In this document: positions 11,452 to 19,906 of the stretch, piece after piece
Numbering within the stretch: the first letter of the stretch is position 1
Layout of the letters: each line of letters opens with the position of its first letter
DNA from: Harmothoe impar
Taxonomy: Eukaryota > Annelida > Polychaeta > Phyllodocida > Polynoidae
Assembly (NCBI GenBank): GCA_947462335.1
Contig: OX381716.1
Coordinates: forward strand, 10,178,861-10,242,860
Direction of reading: 5' to 3'
Length of the DNA stretch: 64,000 nt
The notes under the pieces: generated by a model
What the model was told of the DNA's origin: nothing
Databases searched by the model: none
The model's input: the letters and a program-made list of their open reading frames with translations, nothing else
Position numbers and translations under genes: made by a program

Positions 11452-12201
11452 TCACATGTCCGTCGTTCTCGTTGTTTCTTGCTTGATAAAGTCAAGTAAT
11501 ATCGCGATGCCCAGGCCAAACTTTCCCATGTCCTCAGTCAACACTCGAAGGAGTTCAAAAGGCGTACCGCCGGCGCCGTCAGCTTCATCTTGCCACATTT
11601 TCAACACTCGGAAGGCCCACTCAGCGGGACTTCCTCCGTATTCGCATTCTTCAGCGATCTTATCTAACCTCTCAGGCGACAATTTTAAATGGTCCCCCAC
11701 CTCTTTCCACCTGCTACCCAGACGTCTGCCGAGGGTGCCCAAGTGCTTGTGCATCGCGCGCGAGTCGGGGTTTTCGAAATCCAACCCCTGTCTGTGGAGA
11801 AGGGCCATCCACTGAGCTAACAGTTCCATGCGTCTTATGCGGGTGAAGACGCGACCGAGCTCGCCCCATCTATGACGATGCGGGGTTTCACCCCACCACA
11901 CTCGGAACATCGCCGTACACAGCTCCTCCGGTGTCTTGACACTGCGCTCTACTAGAGCATCCATACGGGCGGCGCTGACTTTTAAGCTACTGCCCAACTC
12001 TCTCCAACAGCCGCTCAACTCTTTACCTAGTTGACGAAGCAAGGCGTCGCTATAGGCTAACCGCCGCTGTCCTACCTGTCGGGTCTCCCCATCATCGGTC
12101 TGCTGCCTCGCGCCGCGTCTCACGTCGTCAAGCCGCATTAACTTTTTTTCAGGCGCACCGGGCGGTGAAGGCGAGCTTGAAAGTGGAATAGCTTGAGCCA
12201 T
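11452..12201 (-). CDS. Tandem death-domain protein
   Basis: The 249-aa protein consists mostly of two death-domain-like modules, residues about 54-134 and 154-238, after a ~50-residue Ser/Pro and charged N-terminus. Each shows the family pattern: LGKEL..CWRELG then VSAARMDALVE in the first; LGRRLGSRWKEVG, LSPERLDKIAEE and AFRVLKMWQDE in the second. Death domains are homotypic adaptors in apoptosis and innate signalling. There is no caspase, kinase or membrane segment, so a free adaptor or decoy that alters host death signalling is the natural inference. It lies alone on the minus strand, divergent from the PC4-like gene, with a TATA box about 140 bp upstream, and its stop falls at the inner edge of the TIR. 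The start is the first ATG, with an open frame throughout. It could be captured from a host gene or from a virus. Confidence 0.85.
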   Translation of the reverse strand: MAQAIPLSSSPSPPGAPEKKLMRLDDVRRGARQQTDDGETRQVGQRRLAYSDALLRQLGKELSGCWRELGSSLKVSAARMDALVERSVKTPEELCTAMFRVWWGETPHRHRWGELGRVFTRIRRMELLAQWMALLHRQGLDFENPDSRAMHKHLGTLGRRLGSRWKEVGDHLKLSPERLDKIAEECEYGGSPAEWAFRVLKMWQDEADGAGGTPFELLRVLTEDMGKFGLGIAILLDFIKQETTRTTDM

Positions 12202-12209
12202 CTCGTCTC

Positions 12210-12227
12210 GTCTTGGCGGCGGCGGCA

Positions 12228-12258
<31 letters not shown>

Positions 12259-12290
12259 CGGTGGTGGTGGTGGCGGTGGTGGTGGTAGTA
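12210..12290. repeat. (GGC)n/(GGT)n tract in 5' leader of death-domain gene
   Basis: About 80 bp of GGC then GGT triplets on the plus strand lie between the TATA box and the start codon, so the minus-strand leader would be a GCC/ACC repeat. The tract makes spurious open frames in several phases. Confidence 0.85.
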
Positions 12291-12341
12291 GCCGTTACTG
12301 GGGTCAGAGGTGATATGTTTTTTTTCCAACAGAAATGAGAG

Positions 12342-12350
12342 CTTTTTATA
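12342..12350 (-). promoter_or_regulatory. TATA box for death-domain gene
   Basis: TATAAAAAG on the minus strand, about 140 bp upstream of the ATG at 12201. The transcription start would fall near 12315-12320. Confidence 0.6.
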
Positions 12351-13240
12351 CAGAGGGAGTTTAATCCCATTTCCAACAGCGCTCCAGCTGTCTAGCACCC
12401 TGTCCGCATGACGCTTTTTCAGCCGCTCCGCTCCTTAAGAGCTTAGATGACGAGGGGGTGTGGCATCGCTATCCGTGGAGACCAGCTGAAAACGGTGTTT
12501 TTTCCTCACTCATAGCCTTAATACCTCCTACCCCCTACCCGAGGACGTCTCCCTCCCTCTGACATTCATTGTAACAAACGTCAGAGGTCAGGTGAAAATC
12601 GGATTTTTTTTCATGCACAGCCTTAGGCAGCTGTCACCCCTCCCTATTGAACTAGCCGGCCGCCCGCCCGCCTGTCCGGCCCGGTCTACTCACCACGGCA
12701 GGAGGTGGCGATTTTTGTCTTACACTTAAGTCGCTCACCACATGCACACGTCTCTACTCACAGACAGGCACGTTCGTCTTAGGGGGGTCCTGCTTCACGC
12801 CACACGCCTCCTGTAGTTTTTTTTTGTATACACACTCTAAGCTCATCACCGTTACCGTTAATCCTTTATACAGCTAACGCGCGCTGAATGGCTGAACAGG
12901 GTGGTAAGCGGCTTAGCTCACCACAGTGGATCCCTCAAAAAGGGATCCAGCTGAAAACGTCATACCTTATGTCTTTGTGAATGGCCGCCGCCGGTCAGTC
13001 GACGGCAGGCAGCAACCGCTTAACCCTTTATACAGCTAATGCGCGTTGAATTGCTGAACAGGGTGGTAAGCGGCTTAGCTCATCATCACAGTCGATCTCT
13101 CAAAAGAGGGGGGGGGAAAGGGATCCAGCTGAAAACGTCATGCCTTATGTCTTTTTGTTTCTCTTTGTGAATGGCCGCCGGCCAGCCGGCGGCAGCTGAA
13201 CAGGGTCGGTAAGTAGCTTAGCTCTAGAAGCGAGAAGGCG
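12351..13240. promoter_or_regulatory. Bidirectional promoter region with duplicated block
   Basis: This separates the two divergent genes. A block of about 165-200 bp is present twice (about 12853-13018 and 13022-13220) and contains CTTTATACAGCTAA, GCTGAACAGGGTGGTAAGCGGCTTAG-type sequence and ATCCAGCTGAAAACGTCAT. The phrase CAGCTGAAAA or CAGGTGAAAA recurs at 12483, 12591, 12950 and 13126 and also occurs in element 2. The segment 12690-12850 matches element 2 at about 36135-36260 in reverse orientation. This is probably where element transcription is controlled. Confidence 0.6.
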
Positions 13241-13248
13241 TATATAAG
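13241..13248 (+). promoter_or_regulatory. TATA box for PC4-like gene
   Basis: TATATAAG lies about 68 bp upstream of the start codon, with CATTCACTCACTCATTC initiator-like sequence 20-30 bp downstream. Confidence 0.75.
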
Positions 13249-13308
13249 GGGCTTGGAAACCTCCATTCACTCACTCATTCTTTTTTGCTGCTCTCTACAG
13301 TCACCACC

Positions 13309-14895
13309 ATGAGCAAAAGACAACAGCTAGCGGCGTTCAAGAACAAGAAGACTACGCGGAACAGCGTTCGTTTAGCGTCAGTGCCTGCTCTTGCTACTGA
13401 ACATGAGACTACCGCCGCAGCCGGTTGGTCTTATCACCCTCCTGCTGTAGCGAGCGCTCGCGGCAGTAGTAGTAGTAGTAGTAGTAGCAGTAGCACTAGT
13501 AGTAGCAGTAGTAGTAGTAGTGGTAGTAGTACTAGTAGTACTACTGGTAGCAGTCGTCGTGCTAGCGACGTTGTTACACTCGCGACGGTACACGTTGCTG
13601 CTAAGCGCGCTGCCGCTGCTACCGCCGTCCCGCCTGCCGCTGCTGCTGCTGCTGCTGCTGCTGCTGCGCCTGCTACTGCTGCGCTTGCTACGGCTGCGCC
13701 TGCTGAGGCTGCTGCTGCGCCTGCTACTGTTGCGTCTGCTGCGGCTGCGCCTGCTGCGGCTGCTTCTGCTGCACTTGCTGCTACTGCTACTACTACTGAC
13801 GACAACGCTCCTGGCACAGCGCAGTACTGGCAACCGGGTTTTTACCTCCCCACTACTGTTGATGACTTTGATGACCTGCCGCACGTTGCACAGCCCCTCT
13901 CCTCCACCACTACATCGACGGACGCCCTCGACGCCGCTCGCGCTGAGAGTTACAGCTATTCGGACACTCAGCCCCTGAACCGAGAAGAAGAGGAGGAGGA
14001 GGAGCAGCAACAGGGTGAGACAGAGAACGACGCTGACGACGAGGCGTACGAAGAACCCGAAGGGCAAGGGGTGAGCGGTACGTTTTTCGGCTTCCCTCTT
14101 CGACCTTTCGACCTCACTTCCTCCACTGCTAGCGCCCCCCCGTCCGGTCCGTGGCGACTGCCCTCACCGCCACCTTACGAGGGCGGCGGCGGCGCTTCAT
14201 CTTCTACCGCTACACACAGCACGGACGGCGTGTGGCTGCGCTGTTCCAACAACGAGACCTCCGATACCACCAGCGCTGACGCTGCTCCTGCTATCGGTTC
14301 TGCTGCTGATTCAGCTCACGCTGATGGTGTTACTCATCCTGCGGGTGTGAAACGTTCTAAGGTGAGTTCCAGAACAACAAGGCCCACTAAGAAGAGAAAA
14401 ATACAAGAAAAAGAAGGAGATGGACGAGAAGAAGCAGAGAAAACACTCGGGTTAGAGTTCTGCTTAGACGGAGCTTTGACGCTGGAGATCTGGGAGGACG
14501 TGGCTAGACTGTCTAGGAGGCCGCGCTACACAAAAGACGGCCAGGTGAAAGAGGCGTCTCTGACCAGAAGCAAGCGAGTGCACTTCACGGCCGACGCGCT
14601 GCGCGAGCTCATAGCACGCATCGCCGATATCCGCGCAGTGGTGCGCATACGCGACACAGCGGCCGCGCAAGGAAAACCTAATCACACCCCCTGGTTCGCA
14701 GTGCTGGATGAGGCGGGCGAAGTGTACGCAGCTGTGAGCTACTACAGCGGTAAGAACCTCGTCCACGTGCGCAAGTACGAAGGTCCTGACAAAAAACCCA
14801 CACAGCAGGGGGTGACGCTGTCCGCCAGAGCGCTCAAAGAGTTGGATGACAAAACAGAGATCATTCTGAAATATCTCGGCATAGATTCGGAATGA
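13309..14895 (+). CDS. Low-complexity protein with tandem PC4-like ssDNA-binding C-terminus
   Basis: The start is the ATG at 13309 in a near-ideal Kozak setting (CACCACCATGA), giving 528 aa; the upstream in-frame TTG is not used. Layout: basic N-terminus (MSKRQQ), Ser run near residues 50-82, Ala-rich stretch near 102-165, acidic run (EEEEEEE) near 226-250, basic likely nuclear signal (TRPTKKRKIQEK) near 358-370, then a folded domain at about 380-528. That domain has two halves. The second (YAAVSYYSGKNLVHVRKYE, then QQGVTLSARALKEL) resembles the PC4/Sub1 pattern of strands followed by a GV.L....L helix, and the first (LTLEIWED then HFTADALRELIARI) looks like a second copy. PC4 proteins bind single-stranded DNA, which would fit strand-displacement replication by the neighbouring polymerase. 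The match is by eye only. Confidence 0.6.
   Translation: MSKRQQLAAFKNKKTTRNSVRLASVPALATEHETTAAAGWSYHPPAVASARGSSSSSSSSSSTSSSSSSSSGSSTSSTTGSSRRASDVVTLATVHVAAKRAAAATAVPPAAAAAAAAAAAPATAALATAAPAEAAAAPATVASAAAAPAAAASAALAATATTTDDNAPGTAQYWQPGFYLPTTVDDFDDLPHVAQPLSSTTTSTDALDAARAESYSYSDTQPLNREEEEEEEQQQGETENDADDEAYEEPEGQGVSGTFFGFPLRPFDLTSSTASAPPSGPWRLPSPPPYEGGGGASSSTATHSTDGVWLRCSNNETSDTTSADAAPAIGSAADSAHADGVTHPAGVKRSKVSSRTTRPTKKRKIQEKEGDGREEAEKTLGLEFCLDGALTLEIWEDVARLSRRPRYTKDGQVKEASLTRSKRVHFTADALRELIARIADIRAVVRIRDTAAAQGKPNHTPWFAVLDEAGEVYAAVSYYSGKNLVHVRKYEGPDKKPTQQGVTLSARALKELDDKTEIILKYLGIDSE
13460..13790 (+). repeat. In-frame AGT and GCT trinucleotide repeats in PC4-like gene
   Basis: AGT triplets encode the Ser run and GCT/GCG triplets the Ala run. 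The repeats also open long meaningless frames on both strands. Length polymorphism between copies would be expected. Confidence 0.8.
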
Positions 14896-15100
14896 GAGAC
14901 GCTCAACGCTCACGCGCGCACACACACACACACAGCGTTTGACGTACGCTGTATGAGACAGACAGACAGACAGACAGACAGACGGATACACAGACAGCAG
15001 ACAGAAAGATAGTTACATAGACGACAGATTGATAGATGGCTAGATAGATAGATAGATAGTTAGACGGCTAAGTAGTTGGTAACCGAGTGAAAAAAAAAAC
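14896..15100 (+). repeat. CA, CAGA and GATA microsatellites between two genes
   Basis: The 205 bp between the PC4-like stop and the polymerase start are almost entirely (CA)n, (CAGA)n and (GATA)n. I see no TATA box and no AATAAA here, so the polymerase may be read from the same transcript as the upstream gene, or by splicing or re-initiation. Confidence 0.7.
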
Positions 15101-18100
15101 ATGACACAGTACGTATGCGAAAAGTGTTTCAAAATGTTTAAAAGAGCGTACAACCACGAGAGACACGTAGAAAATTGTAGAGTAGTAGCTAAGTTTTGCC
15201 CTCTATGCGGCGAAGGGGATTGCCGAAAGAGCGCTTGTCGACGCGAATCTCTGGACGGGGTGACCGTCCCTCCGCGCATATGTGCTGTACCGAACGGGGA
15301 GGAAACGTTCACGGCGAATTGGCCTGCGATACAAACGGGCGTCAGGATGCACGGGACTCGCGTGAGTGTAACAAACTTCAGGCTACCAACCGGCGAGTTG
15401 AGTGACGCTGTAGATACTATGCGTCGCATTCACTTGACACAAAGATTCAGATACAAAGTGGGTTTCTCGGTAGGCTTACTGTTACAACACAGAGAAGACA
15501 AGAGCAAACTGCGCTACTTCCACGCCTCCCAGAACAACGCAACTCTCATACAACCGCTCCCTACTGTAACTAATTCAGAAACTTTGGAAGAGCTCCTCTC
15601 AAAGATGCAAAACACCGTCGCTTGCGAGGAGGTACGGAAACTTTGCGACGCTGACACCAAGTGGCACGTTCTTTTTCCTACCAATTTGAACATCTGCGTT
15701 TACATGGGACCGGGGGAATTCCCCATAGGCGGTAGGATCACTCAGGCCGGTCGAGTTGGAAAGAGAAGCGGCGTGTTAGATTTTCCCAACAAGGACAACC
15801 TCTGCATCTTCCGCTGCATTTCCTTTCACTTATACAACACCAGCAAGCGCGCTTCAGATTTGTTACGTCAGTTCTGTCCCGCTGCCACACCTGAATCCTT
15901 TCCGGGTCTGAACATCCGCGACTTACCCGCGTTAGAGAACTTGTTTGACGTACAAATAGCGGTTTACACCGCGTCGCGTCAAGTGCCGGGGCGGAAGTTG
16001 AGAAGACGCGTTACTCTGATCAGACCGCCTTCCAGAACTGTGGCCGCCCGAGGTAAAGTCAACCTACACCTGACGGCGAAAGGCGGTTTGCACGTCTCTC
16101 TCGTCACGGACTTCAACGCGTACGCGGGCATATACGAATGTTGCAAGTGTAAGGCGGCGTTCACCACCGAGTTCTTGCTGAAGAGACACAGGAACCAGCT
16201 TTCCTCTTGCCGACAAGTCAAGTTGCGCTACGTAGGTGGCATCTACCAAAATTCGAGAACGATTTTCGAAGCGCTAGCAGACTTCTCCATTTTTCCCCCC
16301 GACGGACATTCCGGAATCTACCCTTACAAGATCGCCTTCGATTTCGAGGCTTTCTTCAGACCGTGCAAAGAACCGTCGACAGAGCACGTGTCCCTGCTGT
16401 GGGATCACGTCCCTTTGTCGGCTAGCGTCGCATCCGACTTTCCGGGGTGGGAGGGGCCCGTCTGCTTCGTCAGAGCGTCCGACGCAGATTCCGACCCCTT
16501 GTTGGACCCAGTTTTAAATCACATAAACGAGAACGCCAAAGCGATCGGGGAAGCTGTGCTAGAACTTTACCGACCGACGTTAGCGAAGTTAGATGCGGCG
16601 ATAGGTGAAGCTCTCCTGCTGGAGGAGGCGACGTTCACCACCCCTTCTCCAGGCGGCTTCGCTGCGGCTCAGACCAGACACCCGTTAGTTCAACTGAAGA
16701 AGCGTCTTCTGAGATACATCCGTCAAGCTCCAGTGGTGGGCTTCAACTCGGGGCGTTACGACTTGAACCTGATCAAAATACGCCTTCACTCGTTCTTCGC
16801 CTCCGGAGACCGAAGAAACCAAGAATTCAGCGTCATAAAGAGAAGCAATCAATACTTGGCGGTTTACACACAGCACACGGTTTTCTTGGACGTAGTCAAC
16901 TATTTGGCACCCGGTTACAACTACGCGACCTATTTGCGAGCTTTCACCAGGAACGAAGAGAAAGGTCACTTTCCTTACGAATGGATGACGTCTACCAGGA
17001 AACTGGCAAACAGAACGCTGCCGCCGAGATCGGCTTTCGACAGCGAGCTGACGGGCGTCAAAATGTCCGAATCCGACTACGCCGCATGTCAGAAAGTTTG
17101 GTCCGACGAGAAGATGCAAACTATGGAAGACTACTTGATCCACTACAACAACAAAGACGTGAAACCTTTCATAGAAGCTCTGAAAAATCACGCTAAATTT
17201 TTCCAAGATCGCGGCATCGACATGTTGAAAGACGGAGTTTCTCTCGCCGGTTTGACTTTACGCTTCCTCTTCCAAAACCTAGAAGACGCGTTCACAACGT
17301 TTCCCCAGTTCGACGCCGTCCTCCACGCTCTGATCAAAGAGAATCTAGTCGGCGGTCCTTCCATCATCTTCCATAGATTTCACGAGAAGGGCACCACGCG
17401 GATAAGGGAGCACAAGTACGGCGAAGAAGCGAGACCGTGCCAACACATCCTAGGACTAGACGCTAACTCTCTGTACTTGCGCTGCATGAGCGAAGCGCAC
17501 TGCACGGGCTATTACGCGGTGAGACGGCCCGAGACCGAGTTCAAGCCCGAAATCAGGCAAAGAAACTCTCACAGCGCTTTGGAGTGGTTACGCTTCGTAG
17601 AGCACGACCGCGACGTGAAACTGCGCCACGCTCTGAACGGCGGCGAGATGGCGGTAGGCTGTCGGAGAATTCGCGTGGACGGATTTCACGCGGCCTCTAA
17701 TACGGTTTTCCAGTTTCACGGGTGTTGGTTCCACGCTCACGAGTGCATACCGTCGCACCGATATCAGTGCGCTTCACTGAGAGAGGAGAGACGCGACAGA
17801 ACGACCAGAGTAAGCGCTTACTTGAAAGCGTTAGGTTACAAGCTGGTCGTCGTGTGGGAGTGCGAATGGCGAGAGATGAAGCGTCGAGATGAGCGGGTCA
17901 AGGCCTCCCAACAACGCTGGAAGGTTGACGCTTTGAAAGTGTCTCGAAACGCGATGAGCGAGAGCGACATCCTTTCCGCTGTGAAAGAGGAGAAAATGTT
18001 CGGTTTAGTTCAAGTGGACATCACTACGCCGCCTCACCTACGAGAGTACTTCGAAGAAATGACCCCCGTTTTCAAGAACGCGACCGTTTCAAAATCGGAC

Positions 18101-19228
18101 ATAGGCCCTCACATGTCAGACTTTGCGCAGGAAGAAAAGCTGTTGAGCACGCCTCAGAGATGTCTGATAGGGAGTTACCACGGAAAAAATATTCTCTTGG
18201 GAACGCCGCTTCTCAAGTGGTATTTAGAGCACGGTTTGATAGTCACCAAAGTGCAGCTGGTGGTAGAATACCTACCTAAACGCGCCTTTGCCGGTTTCGC
18301 GGACGAAGTGACGGCGGCGCGAAGACGTGGCGACGTGAACGAGAACGAGAAAATTCTGTCAGACTGTTACAAGTTAATGGGAAACGCTACGTACGGTAAA
18401 ACAATCTGCAACAAAGAAAAACACACGGCGGTGAGATACACTGACAGTCGGAAGTTCGAACTATTGGCCAATTCGTGGCGCTTCAAAAAGGCGTCCGAGT
18501 TGACTTCCGATCTGTTTGAAGTCGAACTACAACCGAAAACGGTCAAGAACAACCTCCCTATTCAGATAGGGTTCATGGTATACCAGTACGCGAAGTTGAA
18601 AATGTTAGAGTTCACATACGACTTCTTGGATAGATTCGTCGATCGGCGCGATTATGCCCTTTGTCAAATGGACACCGACAGTCTTTACATGGCTCTCAGC
18701 GGTGCCACGTTGGATGACCTAGTGAAACCTCGCCTGAGAGAGACGTACTTCAGAGAGAAACGAAAGTGGCTTCCGACAGCGGTGTGCGACGAGCACTTAG
18801 AGCTTTTCGTGAAGACAAAAACGGAAAGAGTGCGAGAATGGTGTGCGCCGCCCGGCGGATGTTGTGAGAGACGGTACCTTCACGATCTGAGAACTTCGGG
18901 GCTCATGAAAGCGGAGTGGGAAGGTGACGGGATCCTAAGTCTCAACCCTAAGACTTACATTTGCTACGATCGAGTCAGCGACACCGGTGAAAGAAAATCC
19001 AAAAAATGGAGTGCAAAAGGCGTACAGAAGAAACAAAACCCCCAGGAACCAGACGCCTTCTTGGATGTTCTTCGCCAACGAAAAACTCTCATTGCTGTAA
19101 ATAGAAATTTCAAAGTGGTGCGAAACAAAATGGTCACCTACACCATAGAGAAAGACGGCGTGCGCTACTTGTATTATAAGCGTCGCGTGCATTCTGACGG
19201 TGTGACAACGAGTCCTTTAGAGATATGA
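15101..19228 (+). CDS. Protein-primed family-B DNA polymerase
   Basis: The protein is 1375 aa, intact, and would replicate the element by protein priming. Exonuclease motifs: FDFE (D414, E416), NSGRYD (N549, D554), YNNKD (Y682, D686). Polymerase motifs: A, LDANSLY (D787); B, KLMGNATYG (K1091-G1099); C, DTDS (D1191, D1193); KTY (K1284). The spacers between Exo III and A (~100 aa) and between A and B (~300 aa) leave room for the TPR1 and TPR2 insertions of this family, and the second holds GCWFHAHEC (874-882), a cysteine/histidine motif common in Polinton-type and linear-plasmid polymerases. The N-terminus has a C..C...H...C finger (C6, C9, H22, C26), a DNLCIFRC motif (232-239) and a second finger near 347-363. 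The start is the first ATG after an A-run. Polintons are the nearest relatives by motif style; a relation to adintoviruses is also possible. No sign of decay. Confidence 0.95.
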   Translation: MTQYVCEKCFKMFKRAYNHERHVENCRVVAKFCPLCGEGDCRKSACRRESLDGVTVPPRICAVPNGEETFTANWPAIQTGVRMHGTRVSVTNFRLPTGELSDAVDTMRRIHLTQRFRYKVGFSVGLLLQHREDKSKLRYFHASQNNATLIQPLPTVTNSETLEELLSKMQNTVACEEVRKLCDADTKWHVLFPTNLNICVYMGPGEFPIGGRITQAGRVGKRSGVLDFPNKDNLCIFRCISFHLYNTSKRASDLLRQFCPAATPESFPGLNIRDLPALENLFDVQIAVYTASRQVPGRKLRRRVTLIRPPSRTVAARGKVNLHLTAKGGLHVSLVTDFNAYAGIYECCKCKAAFTTEFLLKRHRNQLSSCRQVKLRYVGGIYQNSRTIFEALADFSIFPPDGHSGIYPYKIAFDFEAFFRPCKEPSTEHVSLLWDHVPLSASVASDFPGWEGPVCFVRASDADSDPLLDPVLNHINENAKAIGEAVLELYRPTLAKLDAAIGEALLLEEATFTTPSPGGFAAAQTRHPLVQLKKRLLRYIRQAPVVGFNSGRYDLNLIKIRLHSFFASGDRRNQEFSVIKRSNQYLAVYTQHTVFLDVVNYLAPGYNYATYLRAFTRNEEKGHFPYEWMTSTRKLANRTLPPRSAFDSELTGVKMSESDYAACQKVWSDEKMQTMEDYLIHYNNKDVKPFIEALKNHAKFFQDRGIDMLKDGVSLAGLTLRFLFQNLEDAFTTFPQFDAVLHALIKENLVGGPSIIFHRFHEKGTTRIREHKYGEEARPCQHILGLDANSLYLRCMSEAHCTGYYAVRRPETEFKPEIRQRNSHSALEWLRFVEHDRDVKLRHALNGGEMAVGCRRIRVDGFHAASNTVFQFHGCWFHAHECIPSHRYQCASLREERRDRTTRVSAYLKALGYKLVVVWECEWREMKRRDERVKASQQRWKVDALKVSRNAMSESDILSAVKEEKMFGLVQVDITTPPHLREYFEEMTPVFKNATVSKSDIGPHMSDFAQEEKLLSTPQRCLIGSYHGKNILLGTPLLKWYLEHGLIVTKVQLVVEYLPKRAFAGFADEVTAARRRGDVNENEKILSDCYKLMGNATYGKTICNKEKHTAVRYTDSRKFELLANSWRFKKASELTSDLFEVELQPKTVKNNLPIQIGFMVYQYAKLKMLEFTYDFLDRFVDRRDYALCQMDTDSLYMALSGATLDDLVKPRLRETYFREKRKWLPTAVCDEHLELFVKTKTERVREWCAPPGGCCERRYLHDLRTSGLMKAEWEGDGILSLNPKTYICYDRVSDTGERKSKKWSAKGVQKKQNPQEPDAFLDVLRQRKTLIAVNRNFKVVRNKMVTYTIEKDGVRYLYYKRRVHSDGVTTSPLEI

Positions 19229-19239
19229 AAAAAAAAAAT

Positions 19240-19305
19240 AATAAAAAATAAGCGTGTGCATCTTTTCAAAAATAGAGTGTTTATCAAGATTGAAAAAAAA
19301 ATAAA
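19240..19305 (+). terminator. Poly(A) signals after polymerase gene
   Basis: AATAAA occurs at 19240-19245 and again at 19300-19305 in very A-rich sequence, followed by a GT/T-rich stretch (TTGTTGTGTTTTTATT, about 19328) of the kind found downstream of cleavage sites. Confidence 0.6.
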
Positions 19306-19319
19306 TAAAAAAAATTAAA

Positions 19320-19900
19320 AGAAAATATTGTTGTGTTTTTATTATCATACGGCTTCTTTTACTAGTAAGTCGCGCAGTCTCTTAAAGCGTCACTCATGTG
19401 ACGACGTCGCTTCCAGTCACGGGATCCTAAACAAAAAAAAAACTTCTTCTTCTTCCGGTCACGTGATCAATCAGGTCGCTTCCGGTTGGCCATTAAGTCG
19501 TGTGACGTCACTTCCGGTCACGTGACTCATCAGGTCACTTCCGATCACGTGATCCTAAATTAGGTCATATGACGTCACTTCCGGTCCCCTAAGTAGGTCA
19601 GTAGGTTACCCAGAATGCACCATCCCCTAAGTAGGTCACTTCCGGTCACCCAATGGAGGCCTCTGATTGGCTGCAGGGTTACCCAGAATGCACCGCTAAT
19701 CCCCTAAGTAGGTCACTTCCGGTCACGTGACCAAATGGAGGCCTCTGATTGGCTAACTAGGTCACGTGACGTCACCACTAATCCCCTAAGTAGGTCACTT
19801 CCGGTCACGTGACCAAATGGAGGCCTCTGATTGGCTGCATGTCGATTGAGTAATAAACAGTACTTAACTATAGTCCCGTTCCGATACATACTATACTACT
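19320..19900 (-). repeat. Right TIR of element 1
   Basis: Inverted copy of the left end. The outer ~330 bp are nearly identical, including the CCAAT, CACGTG, CCGGAAGTG, TGACGTCA and TTACCCAGAATGCACC sites. It is shorter than the left TIR because it lacks the long GAA array, the G-rich tract and the 40-bp palindrome. Confidence 0.9.
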
Positions 19901-19906
19901 CCCGGA
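19901..19906. repeat. Target-site duplication, right (element 1)
   Basis: CCCGGA, identical to 10355-10360. Confidence 0.9.

Larger units (their letters stand above)
10361..19900 (+). mobile_element. Element 1: protein-primed PolB transposon with long TIRs
   Basis: The complete element is 9540 bp, bounded by inverted repeats starting AGTAGTATAG and ending CTATACTACT, and flanked by perfect 6-bp duplications. It is more GC-rich than its flanks. The layout from the left is: TIR with promoter-like arrays, G-rich tract, palindrome, tandem death-domain gene (minus), bidirectional promoter, PC4-like gene (plus), DNA polymerase B gene (plus), poly(A) region, right TIR. The polymerase type, AG-start TIR and 6-bp duplication resemble Maverick/Polintons (established family traits). 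No integrase, packaging ATPase, protease or capsid gene is present, and the three gene frames plus regulatory DNA leave no room for one. I infer a minimal replicon mobilised by an integrase made elsewhere. Intact frames suggest recent activity. Confidence 0.9.

Noticed and set aside
13285..13308. Upstream start of the PC4-like gene
   Set aside because: The in-frame codon at 13285 is TTG; the first ATG, with a strong Kozak context, is at 13309.
13378..14067. Long Ser-, Ala- or Leu-rich frames overlapping the PC4-like gene
   Set aside because: They are shadows of AGT and GCT repeats read in other phases.
16685..17206. 173-codon frame antisense to the polymerase
   Set aside because: It lies fully inside the polymerase gene on the other strand and has no domain.
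10361..19900. Full Maverick/Polinton or integrated virus
   Set aside because: The ends and the polymerase fit, but no integrase, ATPase, protease or capsid frame exists in the element.
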